Shown here one piece after another: positions 43,158 through 50,748 of a DNA stretch of 64,000 bases (its first letter is position 1; every line of letters starts with the position of its first letter). The stretch is from contig CAZVBQ010000003.1 of assembly GCA_964625575.1 (NCBI GenBank), positions 62,001 through 126,000 on the forward strand, read 5' to 3'. A program made the translations under genes and the position numbers. The DNA comes from UTCHB3 sp964625575. GTDB taxonomy: Bacteria > Bacteroidota > Ignavibacteria > Ignavibacteriales > Ignavibacteriaceae. The notes below the pieces were generated by a model. The model saw only the letters and a program-made list of their open reading frames with translations, was not told the origin of the DNA and ran no database searches.

Positions 43158-45383
43158 TCAGTTCTTCTTTACCGGTTTCTGTTGAGTTTTTGTAGCCGGT
43201 TTAGTGGATTGTTTAGTTGTTGTCTTGGGCTGTGTTGTGCCGGTTTTCTGTTTTACAGCTGGTTTCGTGTTTTTTGTGGTGTTTCCCTGCTTAACGTTGG
43301 TTTTTTGGGTATTTCCCGTCTTCGCCTTTACCGTCGGTTTGGTTGTCGACTTGTTTGAATTATAGTTTGTGCCATATTTTGTCGTCGACTTATAAGTGGG
43401 AGTGTTTGTTTTAGCCGGTATCTTTAATTTCTGTCCCGGACGGATGTTATCATTCTTAACCCCGTTCGCGGCTTTAAGCTGATTCACAGGAATTCCGGTT
43501 CTCTGTGAGATCGCGTACCAGGTATCACCACTTCTCACGCTGTAATCAGTGACCTTTGGAGCGGGTTGAGTGTAATTTCTGGTGTTGTTGGCATAGTTTT
43601 TTCCGTAATAAGCGTTTCTACCGGAGTAACTGGTGACATTAGTGCCTTGATAACCGTAAGCGGTTGTCCGGGGAGTTGTTGCCACTGGTTGGTTCTTTAC
43701 AGGTTTAACATATATCTTGAGTTCCTGATTAACAGCCAACGCGCCGTAAAAATTGTTCCATTCCCTGATATCGCTTATTTCAACATTGTACAATTTGGCG
43801 ATCGACCTTATCGACTCACCACCCAAAACCTTGTGGAGTTTGTAGGCTCCTTTGTCATCTTTCATAGTGGAAGTATTGCTTCCGCCATTTATCACAGTGG
43901 TATTTGAAGCGGAAAGACTTTGAGCCTCGTTATTGTCGACGTATATGGCAAGATTATCAGGTATCTTCCCCTCGAGGTCCTTATTGCTCAAGACAAGTGT
44001 TTTTTCACCCGATACGAAACGCTCAAGTGAATTTTTATACGCGTTAAGAAAAAGCTCGCCTTTAAGGTTATAACCTTTTGAGGTAAGATGTATCTGGTCG
44101 ACGTTCGCGAGGAAATTTGACCGCCAGTTCAGCATTGAATTGCTACCGCCACTAACGTTATAGATATCATAGAAAAGGCATCCATTCTCGAACGCTGTTT
44201 CCTGAACCAACCGCGCGAAATCTTTGCATGACTGCACATTGTTCCTCTTGTTAAAGGCATCCTGCACGTTAACAAGCATTATCACTGATTCCGGCGAAGA
44301 TTTCCTGACTATATTGATGATGTCAACCATGTTACTCTTCAGTTTCGTCGCGTCATAACCTCCGCCAAAAAAGTCGTTTATACCCAGATCGAGTATGAAC
44401 AGGTCAGGATTGAAAATTTTCACCTCTTCCGGGAACCGCTTTTCACGGAGAATACTTGATAACACTGCACCGTTAACTCCTGTGCTGGCGTAAAGAACAC
44501 CCCCTTCCGTGTCACTTTCCATCACCATTCCATAAAACTCGAATGAGTTCTGCGTGGGAGTGCTTTTTCTGAGAGATACCTCTATGCTCTCGCAATCGGA
44601 ATTTACAACAGTCTCGAGGAATGGCTCTGTGCTTGTTGAGGGACTCAGGACTAAAGGTTCGTCCACGCCCTTTATTTTCAACACCATGTCGTATGATGAT
44701 GGTGAATTTGAAACGAATATTTTTATCCGGGTTCTCTCCGGCTTTTGAATCGTTTTTGAGAATACCAGCTTGAAGTTGGCTGAAGAATCAGAAGTACGAA
44801 TCGAATATCCGGCAAGCCCGATGTCGAAAGCGGGATTTACCTCGGTATTTTTTGTAAACGACCAGTTTCCTTTGGAATAGGTAAAATAGTCATAAGCGGA
44901 ATGGGTTTTTGCCGCCGAATACGGGAAGACCAAACCCCTGCCCCCTTTTCCGTACAATTTTTGAAGTTCCTCCCTCAAGTAGCCGGTGTAAATATCCGCT
45001 TGAAGATGCGAATCACCAACGTGGAGTATCCTCAATTTTTTCTTGTCAGCAGAAGCAAGTTTGGTAAAAAAGGTTTGAGCAGCAGCTTCATCTTTCCATT
45101 CGATGAAGTTCTGACTTGTTCTCAGAAACGGGTAAGTGCCAAGCCTTGTGTAGCCGGAGCTGTTGGGGTCGTTAGCTCCCGACATTTCGTCAGGCGTGCT
45201 GTTTTGAGCGTCATCCTTTCCGGTCTTAATGATCGAATCAGGAGGGGGAAGAACCGTTGAACCTTTTCCCGGGATTGGGAGGTTGGGAGTGGCAAAAGTT
45301 CCGACAATGCCCAGCAGAACCATCAAGAAAAGCAAACTGCTTTTCTTCATGCCTCCGCCAATATCGTGTAACTTTTTCATCAT
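43158..45383 (-). CDS. SGNH/GDSL hydrolase with two LysM domains
   Basis: A 741-residue exported protein. A signal peptide follows either ATG, 45383 or 45350 (GGAGGC directly before the second). The SGNH domain has ILHVGDSHLQADIY (about 117-130, nucleophile Ser), DLGINDFFGG (about 330) and DQIHLTSKG (about 430, Asp-x-x-His). Two LysM domains follow (about 512-560 and 610-652, with YSVRSGDTWYAISQRTGIP), then a Thr/Lys/Gln-rich tail. LysM binds GlcNAc polymers such as peptidoglycan, so the esterase or acyltransferase site would be held at the cell wall. MBOAT partner downstream. Confidence 0.87.
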   Translation of the reverse strand: MMKKLHDIGGGMKKSSLLFLMVLLGIVGTFATPNLPIPGKGSTVLPPPDSIIKTGKDDAQNSTPDEMSGANDPNSSGYTRLGTYPFLRTSQNFIEWKDEAAAQTFFTKLASADKKKLRILHVGDSHLQADIYTGYLREELQKLYGKGGRGLVFPYSAAKTHSAYDYFTYSKGNWSFTKNTEVNPAFDIGLAGYSIRTSDSSANFKLVFSKTIQKPERTRIKIFVSNSPSSYDMVLKIKGVDEPLVLSPSTSTEPFLETVVNSDCESIEVSLRKSTPTQNSFEFYGMVMESDTEGGVLYASTGVNGAVLSSILREKRFPEEVKIFNPDLFILDLGINDFFGGGYDATKLKSNMVDIINIVRKSSPESVIMLVNVQDAFNKRNNVQSCKDFARLVQETAFENGCLFYDIYNVSGGSNSMLNWRSNFLANVDQIHLTSKGYNLKGELFLNAYKNSLERFVSGEKTLVLSNKDLEGKIPDNLAIYVDNNEAQSLSASNTTVINGGSNTSTMKDDKGAYKLHKVLGGESIRSIAKLYNVEISDIREWNNFYGALAVNQELKIYVKPVKNQPVATTPRTTAYGYQGTNVTSYSGRNAYYGKNYANNTRNYTQPAPKVTDYSVRSGDTWYAISQRTGIPVNQLKAANGVKNDNIRPGQKLKIPAKTNTPTYKSTTKYGTNYNSNKSTTKPTVKAKTGNTQKTNVKQGNTTKNTKPAVKQKTGTTQPKTTTKQSTKPATKTQQKPVKKN

Positions 45384-45403
45384 GTTATCATCCGTTTTAT
45401 GTT

Positions 45404-46990
45404 TCAGGATCTTTTGTTTTTTCTGTCTTTGTAATTATTGAACGAATCCATCAACCCTTTGAACATCTCGGTGGCAATGATCTTCTGTCCACGATTTATA
45501 AAATGACCGTCACGGGCAGCATATCCTTTTTGTGCCCAGGCTGAGATCGAGTTTTCACCCCCCATAAGTTCATAAGTGTTCCAGAAGGCACATCCGTTAT
45601 CAATGGCGGCTTGTTTAATTATTTCAACCACCTTCCCGATATAAGGATGCGAAACGTTACTTCCTCGCCTTATCACACCCATGTCACCTGGGCCCATAAC
45701 AAGGATTGAAGCACCGTTCGAACGTTTCCTCATGCCGGAAAAGAGTTCGTTATAATATTTTTTTACGCGTTCAAGGTCTTTCTCCTTTTTTACTGTAGGC
45801 ATAACATTCATACCGTACTGCAGAACGATCAATTTGACATTGAGCTCTTTGTATTGCTGCTCGAGGAATTTCCTGTCGATCTTTAACAATCCGTCGCCCG
45901 AGTGACCTCTGATAGCGAAATTATCGACCTGAACACCTTTGTTGCCATCGAGAAAAAAGCCATATATCTCGGGGTTTATTCCGGATCTGAAATCGAACCT
46001 CAAAGTGTTACCCATCCCCGGGAAATCAACGGGTGAGAGGCCAAAAGAGCCGCCCTCATCAAGCTGTAATGTAGTGATCTCGCTTCCGCTTTTTTGGTCA
46101 CTTATTCTGACCTCGGCACCGCTACCAACCTCGCCATAAAATACTTTAATTTTGCTGAATTTTACATTTTTCACCAAATTCAACGTAACATTTCCCCTGA
46201 GCGAGCCGCCGTTGATCTTTTGCTTTTTCTGCGCCAGCAACGACTTTTTGTAAAAATTATAACTGTCCGCCAGATATGCATCACCGTTCATTGAGACAGT
46301 GGATGAATCAGTGGATGGTCCCTTTTTACCCGGATCTTTCGGTTCCTGCCCCTCACCCCCGGGCTCATCTTTACGCTTTTCATCACTCTTGGTTTTACCA
46401 TTTCCATATCTGAATACCAAACCGGCGAGTGAATATTTACCCGATTTATAAGCATGGTTAAATACATTAAAACGTTCCCAGTTTTCGGAAGTGGCGCGAT
46501 AGAAATTCACGTTATCTGTGATATCATCCACCGGAACAAAACCAATACCTTCGCCGCCGAATCGCTCCTGAAATTGCTCACGGATATAGGTTGTGATCCG
46601 GTCACCTTCAATCTGCGAATCGCCGTAGTGAGCAACCCTCACAATTTTATTGGGGCTCTCCTTAAGCAGCGCTTCAAAAAACGCGTCGAGAGCCTTACCG
46701 GAGCCAGTCTCCGGATTAATTAAATAGCCTGCTGTTTCATCACTTGGCTTTTCCTCTGGAGTTGGCTCGTCGGAATCCTCATATTTACTAAGAAAGTTTT
46801 CCGCGTTTTCATTATTTTGTTGTGCTGATTTAAACAAACTCTCTTTGATATCAGGGAAACTAATTACCATTTCTTCACCGTCAAGCGGTGAAACGATCGT
46901 AAATTCAGGTCCCGCCAGCGCCAAAACGGTAAATATTCCGTTTACTATCAGGATACTGAACAGTATTTGAAGAGAGTATTTATTCATCAT
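45404..46990 (-). CDS. SGNH/GDSL-like hydrolase, exported
   Basis: A 528-residue protein with a signal peptide (about 1-26). Residues 30-95 are low-complexity and acidic. The SGNH core has VAHYGDSQIEGDRITTYI (about 118-135), LIVLQYGMNVMP (about 388, in place of the usual G-x-N-D) and DGHFINRGQKII (about 494, Asp-x-x-His). An insert near 205-235 is rich in Lys, Glu and Pro. It is paralogous to its downstream neighbour and lies 20 bp before it. O-acyl transfer or hydrolysis on an exported glycan is inferred from the MBOAT context. Confidence 0.82.
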   Translation of the reverse strand: MMNKYSLQILFSILIVNGIFTVLALAGPEFTIVSPLDGEEMVISFPDIKESLFKSAQQNNENAENFLSKYEDSDEPTPEEKPSDETAGYLINPETGSGKALDAFFEALLKESPNKIVRVAHYGDSQIEGDRITTYIREQFQERFGGEGIGFVPVDDITDNVNFYRATSENWERFNVFNHAYKSGKYSLAGLVFRYGNGKTKSDEKRKDEPGGEGQEPKDPGKKGPSTDSSTVSMNGDAYLADSYNFYKKSLLAQKKQKINGGSLRGNVTLNLVKNVKFSKIKVFYGEVGSGAEVRISDQKSGSEITTLQLDEGGSFGLSPVDFPGMGNTLRFDFRSGINPEIYGFFLDGNKGVQVDNFAIRGHSGDGLLKIDRKFLEQQYKELNVKLIVLQYGMNVMPTVKKEKDLERVKKYYNELFSGMRKRSNGASILVMGPGDMGVIRRGSNVSHPYIGKVVEIIKQAAIDNGCAFWNTYELMGGENSISAWAQKGYAARDGHFINRGQKIIATEMFKGLMDSFNNYKDRKNKRS

Positions 46991-47062
46991 AATCCATTAA
47001 TTCAAACCTTAAATTTAAGGAATATACCCTTTTTCTGTTGTACTATTAAATATCCCCGATGT

Positions 47063-48145
47063 ATGAATTTTCTCTCCAAATTGCTTTTAACCACTATTTT
47101 TATAACATTTTTTTGTCAGGTCAACACACCGCAAACTCTTTACGGTTCAATCCCGGTTTTTGACAGTACCGAGAACTACATTCGGGACTCTGCTGCCCTG
47201 AAGAACAAACTTAAAACAGTTTTAGGCGGAAACGGGAATAAATCAGTCCTGAATATTTTAATGATCGGTGATTCATACTTCGCTTCGGGTGAATTCGCCG
47301 GATATTTCGATGGAGAACTGTCGCGTTCAATAGGAAAAGCCGGTGAATCACTATTGAGCGTCAATAAAAAATTCCCGGCATCCATTACCACTTCAAAAAC
47401 CATTGTACGGTCTTCAGGCCCGCCGATTCGTGCGGCAAGGATACTTACAACAGCCGGAACCGGAGAGATAAATCTCTCATCATGCGATGGGAAAACATTG
47501 AAAGTAACACCGGAGCCACATCCCGAGGGCGGAATATTGTTCAGTTTCAACGAACCTTTAAGCTGCTTTTACATTTCCAGTGCCAAAAATGTTCCATCTG
47601 TTCATACTTCAGGGGTGATTCTTTACTATGATTCGCCCGGGATAATTTCGGGTTATTTTGGGCTTGTAGCCGCTTCACTTCGCACCTACAACAATCAGTT
47701 AGGCAATATTTTTAAGTTGATTGAGATTTATAAACCGGAGATCTTGATAATAAATTTGGGCCTGAACGATTGCGCCGGTCCAAACTTCAACCGGTCATAT
47801 GCAGATATCGAGCTTAAATATCTTTTACAAAAGATAAGGAGGGCATCACCCGGCACTTCGGTACTGTATCTTTCACCGCCGGGGTTCTATACCCGGCTGA
47901 AAAAAGAATTTCTCCCATCACCGAATATCAATATTTTCCGGGAGCGGCTCGAAAGCCTCGCGGAGAAAGAAAATTTTGCATGGTGGGATATGAGAGCGGT
48001 GATGGGAGGTGATACTTCGATGGCAGCATGGGTGAAAGCGGGTCTCGCCGTCAAAGACTACCTTCACCTGACCTCGAACGGAATGTCTCTCATTTCAAGA
48101 TTGCTCTCCGAAGCTGTCTTGAACCTCTACAGGAAAGAGGAGTAA
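47063..48145 (+). CDS. SGNH/GDSL-like hydrolase, exported (third of the cluster)
   Basis: A 360-residue protein. The open frame begins at 46967, but that overlaps the divergent gene; ATG at 47063 gives a clean signal peptide (MNFLSKLLLTTIFITFF). LNILMIGDSYFASGEFAGYF (about 64-83), IINLGLNDCAGP (about 229-240) and KDYLHLTSNG (about 331-340) supply the Ser, Gly-Asn and Asp-His of an SGNH enzyme. It diverges from the 45404 paralogue with a 72-bp gap, so the two probably share a control region. Confidence 0.82.
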   Translation: MNFLSKLLLTTIFITFFCQVNTPQTLYGSIPVFDSTENYIRDSAALKNKLKTVLGGNGNKSVLNILMIGDSYFASGEFAGYFDGELSRSIGKAGESLLSVNKKFPASITTSKTIVRSSGPPIRAARILTTAGTGEINLSSCDGKTLKVTPEPHPEGGILFSFNEPLSCFYISSAKNVPSVHTSGVILYYDSPGIISGYFGLVAASLRTYNNQLGNIFKLIEIYKPEILIINLGLNDCAGPNFNRSYADIELKYLLQKIRRASPGTSVLYLSPPGFYTRLKKEFLPSPNINIFRERLESLAEKENFAWWDMRAVMGGDTSMAAWVKAGLAVKDYLHLTSNGMSLISRLLSEAVLNLYRKEE

Positions 48146-48147
48146 GT

Positions 48148-48579
48148 CTATAACGACTCGATCTTGTTGATCGATTTCGCTCTTAGACCTTCGAGTGTCT
48201 CTGAATTCAGCATCTGGAAGGCTGTATTACGTATCTTTCCCCACTCTTCGTGCATGGGGCATGGAGTCGCTACCGAACACCCCGGAAATCCCATGACGCA
48301 TGAATTAAAAACTTCAGGACCATCAAGAACAATTACAATATCGATCAATTTTATTTCCGATGCTTTCTTACCGAGAGAGAACCCCCCGTTTTTCCCCTTC
48401 TTCGAGGCTACAATTCCTGAGTCAGTCAGTATCTGCATAACTTTTGATACGAATTCCTTCGGAACTTTTAATTTCTCAGCCACTTGCGTGGCGCTCACGC
48501 GTTCACCCGCACCAAGGGTCGAGAGATAGAGAACTGCTTGCAGTCCAAGTTCACATTTTTTTGAAAAAATTACGGTCAT
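48148..48579 (-). CDS. Rrf2-family regulator with IscR-like Fe-S ligands
   Basis: A 143-residue winged-helix regulator. The DNA-binding domain (about 5-70) includes VSATQVAEKLKVPKEFVSKV and SKKGKNGGFSLGK. Three cysteines with spacing C-x6-C-x5-C in SCVMGFPGCSVATPCPMH (about 91-108) and a His two residues after the last Cys resemble the [2Fe-2S] ligands of IscR. It therefore probably senses Fe-S status, oxygen or NO. It is divergent from the acyl-CoA synthetase; a dyad lies between. Confidence 0.9.
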   Translation of the reverse strand: MTVIFSKKCELGLQAVLYLSTLGAGERVSATQVAEKLKVPKEFVSKVMQILTDSGIVASKKGKNGGFSLGKKASEIKLIDIVIVLDGPEVFNSCVMGFPGCSVATPCPMHEEWGKIRNTAFQMLNSETLEGLRAKSINKIESL

Positions 48580-48636
48580 ATGGCTCTGTATTGGTTACTA
48601 ACTAAATCGGATAAAAAAGACTTGTTAAAATAACAC

Positions 48637-48671
48637 TTGCTAACTATAAATCAAATATTAATAATTAGCAA
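48637..48671. promoter_or_regulatory. Inverted repeat TTGCTAA/TTAGCAA between rrf2 and the acyl-CoA synthetase
   Basis: Perfect 7-bp arms are separated by 21 bp in the 143-bp divergent gap. A related CTTGTTAA stands just before the left arm. It is a plausible operator for the adjacent Rrf2 protein, though the spacer is longer than usual for one Rrf2 dimer. Confidence 0.4.
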
Positions 48672-48722
48672 ACTTTAATTAATTTAGGTTTTCCTTTACA
48701 TTTTTTCTTTTGAGGATGAACC

Positions 48723-50438
48723 ATGGATCTAAAGCATCCGCTTTTTAACGTTCCCCGTATAAATACCGTTCAGGAGATGATCCTGAACAGCAGCCGTGAA
48801 TTCGGCTCCAAAATTGCAATGGAAGACCTTTCCCCAACCCCGCTCGGTAAGGTTACTTTTGATGAAATGCTCGACAAGATCCTCCGCCTTGGTGCCGCTC
48901 TTAAAGATTTGGGCGTAAAAGAGAGGACTCACATCGCGGTGATCGGCGAGAACAGGGTTCAGTGGTCACTTACCTACCTTACCGCGATGGCTTTTAACTA
49001 TGTGGTTGTCCCTATTGACCGGAATCTCACATCCAATGAAATACTGAATATAATTTATGAAAGCGGTTCCGAGGTTATCTTCTTCACAAAGTCATTCAAC
49101 AACCTGATGGATGAAGAAGCCGTTGCTATTAAAAAATTAAAATACAAGATCAGCATGGATCTGGTGGCCGAAGAAGATGGCTTTATCTCAATGGTTAACC
49201 TCATAAATAACAGCAAACCTGTCAAACCGGGCGAATTGCCAAAGATCAATCCCGATGACATGGCGGAGATCATCTTTACTTCGGGCTCACTCGGCAGGGC
49301 TAAAGGCGTGATGTTGAGCCAGCGTAATATCGCCACCAACTTGGTCAGTATGACGAGCATGATTGAAATCACCAAAGCAGACAGATTCCTCTCTGTTCTC
49401 CCGATGCACCATAAATATGAGTGCACATGTGGAATGCTCTGCCCGCTTTATCGCGGGGCATCGGTACATTATGCCAGAAGCCTTAAAACGATTGTTGATG
49501 ATATCCAGACGGTGAAGGCTACAATTCTTCTTGGTGTTCCCCTCCTTTTCGATAAAATGTTCAAACGCATATCGAAAACTATAAAAGATGACAAAGTAAA
49601 ATCGAAGATCGTTCCCCCGCTTGTAAAAGCGACAGGCTTCCTGCAGAGGGTCGGGATGAAGGATATCAAAAAGAAAGTCTTCAAAGAAATGCACGAGAAG
49701 TTCGGCGGTCACGTCAGGATATTCATCGCCGGTGGTGCTGCCCCTGATCCGGAAGTGGCAAAAGGACTCAGGGATTTCGGCTTTACTTTCATTCAAGGCT
49801 ATGGCCTCACAGAAACAGCTCCCATTGTTGCCCTTAACCGGTTGGTGGCTTTTAAGGATGAGGCTGCCGGACTACCACTTCCTGGGGTGGAACTGAAAAT
49901 AGCGGAACCGGATGCCGATGGTGTTGGCGAAGTGCTGGTAAAAGGAAATAATGTCATGATAGGTTATTACAAGAATGAGGAACTTACCAGGCAAGCCTTC
50001 CAAGATGGTTACTTTAAGACAGGAGACCTTGGATATATCGATAGCGATGGATTCCTTCACATAAGAGGCAGGCAAAAAAATGTGATAATTGCCAGTAACG
50101 GAAAGAACGTATTCCCCGAAGAGATCGAGGATATTCTTAACCGCAACCCCCTTGTGCTCGAATCTTTCGTTTTCGGTGAGGAAGACTCAAAACACACCGA
50201 GGTAATTGCCGCCCAGATCGTTCTAAATGCTGAAACCCTCATCGAATACTCAGATAAGAACCAGATCAAGATCGATCAAGAAATGATGCACAAACTCGTC
50301 GCCGACATTGTGAAAGAGGCAAACAAACATCTCGCCGCTTACAAACAGATCAAGAAATTCTATCTCAGGGAAAAAGAATTCGAAAAGACCACCACTCAGA
50401 AAATCAAACGCTACCTCGTGAAGAATAACGAACACTGA
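48723..50438 (+). CDS. AMP-dependent synthetase (long-chain acyl-CoA synthetase-like)
   Basis: A 571-residue adenylate-forming enzyme. The AMP-binding P-loop is IIFTSGSLGRAKGVMLSQRN (about 181-200), where T-S-G-T-T-G-x-P-K-G is more usual. FIQGYGLTETAPIVALN (about 356-372) and FKTGDLGYIDSDGFLHIRGR (about 417-436) are motifs 5 and 8. The C-terminal catalytic Lys region is ETTTQKIKRYLV-like (FEKTTTQKIKRYLV). It probably activates fatty acids with ATP and CoA. GAGGATG precedes the ATG. A heptamer array begins directly after the stop. Confidence 0.88.
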   Translation: MDLKHPLFNVPRINTVQEMILNSSREFGSKIAMEDLSPTPLGKVTFDEMLDKILRLGAALKDLGVKERTHIAVIGENRVQWSLTYLTAMAFNYVVVPIDRNLTSNEILNIIYESGSEVIFFTKSFNNLMDEEAVAIKKLKYKISMDLVAEEDGFISMVNLINNSKPVKPGELPKINPDDMAEIIFTSGSLGRAKGVMLSQRNIATNLVSMTSMIEITKADRFLSVLPMHHKYECTCGMLCPLYRGASVHYARSLKTIVDDIQTVKATILLGVPLLFDKMFKRISKTIKDDKVKSKIVPPLVKATGFLQRVGMKDIKKKVFKEMHEKFGGHVRIFIAGGAAPDPEVAKGLRDFGFTFIQGYGLTETAPIVALNRLVAFKDEAAGLPLPGVELKIAEPDADGVGEVLVKGNNVMIGYYKNEELTRQAFQDGYFKTGDLGYIDSDGFLHIRGRQKNVIIASNGKNVFPEEIEDILNRNPLVLESFVFGEEDSKHTEVIAAQIVLNAETLIEYSDKNQIKIDQEMMHKLVADIVKEANKHLAAYKQIKKFYLREKEFEKTTTQKIKRYLVKNNEH

Positions 50439-50480
50439 ACGGTGAGTGATGAGTGATGAGTGATGAGTGATGAGTGATTT
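50439..50480 (+). repeat. 3'UTR heptamer array (GTGATGA), directly after a stop codon
   Basis: After the TGA at 50436-50438 come six 7-base units: ACGGTGA, four GTGATGA and GTGATTT. In the other phase this is five exact GAGTGAT copies at 50444-50478. TGA recurs every 7 bases, so all three forward frames are closed within about 21 bases. A terminator follows at 50484. Confidence 0.85.
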
Positions 50481-50483
50481 TGG

Positions 50484-50514
50484 AAAGGCTGTTCAGTTTT
50501 GGGCAGCCTTTTTC
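50484..50514 (+). terminator. Terminator of the acyl-CoA synthetase gene
   Basis: Arms AAAGGCTG and CAGCCTTT with a 12-base loop, then more T. Placed four bases after the heptamer array. Confidence 0.8.
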
Positions 50515-50528
50515 TCTATAATGGCATT

Positions 50529-50566
50529 AAAAAAGCCCGCAAATCTCTTCACGGGCTTAATTTTTT
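50529..50566. terminator. Terminator facing the nuo operon
   Basis: Arms AAGCCCG and CGGGCTT, with six A on the left and six T on the right. On the minus strand it ends the nuoABCDEF transcript after the octamer array. With the terminator at 50484 it separates the two converging 3' regions. Confidence 0.8.
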
Positions 50567-50585
50567 CTAACACTCAAGTGCCGGA

Positions 50586-50748
50586 GTTCTCAAGTTCTGG
50601 AGTTCTCAGGTTCTCGAGTTCTATAGTTCTCAGGTTCTCAGGTTCTCGAGTTCTCAAGTTCTCAAGTTCTCAGGTTCTCGAGTTCTCAGGTTCTCAAGTT
50701 CTCAGGTTCTCGAGTTCTCAGGTTCTCAAGTTCTCAGGTTCTCAACCC
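50586..50748 (-). repeat. Octamer minisatellite (20 units) in the nuoF 3'UTR
   Basis: Twenty consecutive 8-base units of the form GTTCTCRR on the plus strand fill 50586-50745 exactly (160 bp), with two diverged units (second and fifth). The last two bases vary (AA, AG, GA), and units 11-18 repeat the order AG-GA-AG-AA, a 32-bp higher-order period. On the sense strand of nuoF the units read AACYTGAG, starting as GGGTTGAG right after the TAA at 50749; most contain TGA. Not a CRISPR array: no spacers. Confidence 0.9.

Noticed and set aside
46967..47062. Upstream start for the third SGNH gene
   Set aside because: It overlaps the divergent gene's start and adds residues before a clean signal peptide beginning at 47063.
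50586..50745. Possible CRISPR array
   Set aside because: Units are 8 bp and contiguous, with no spacers and no cas genes in the window.
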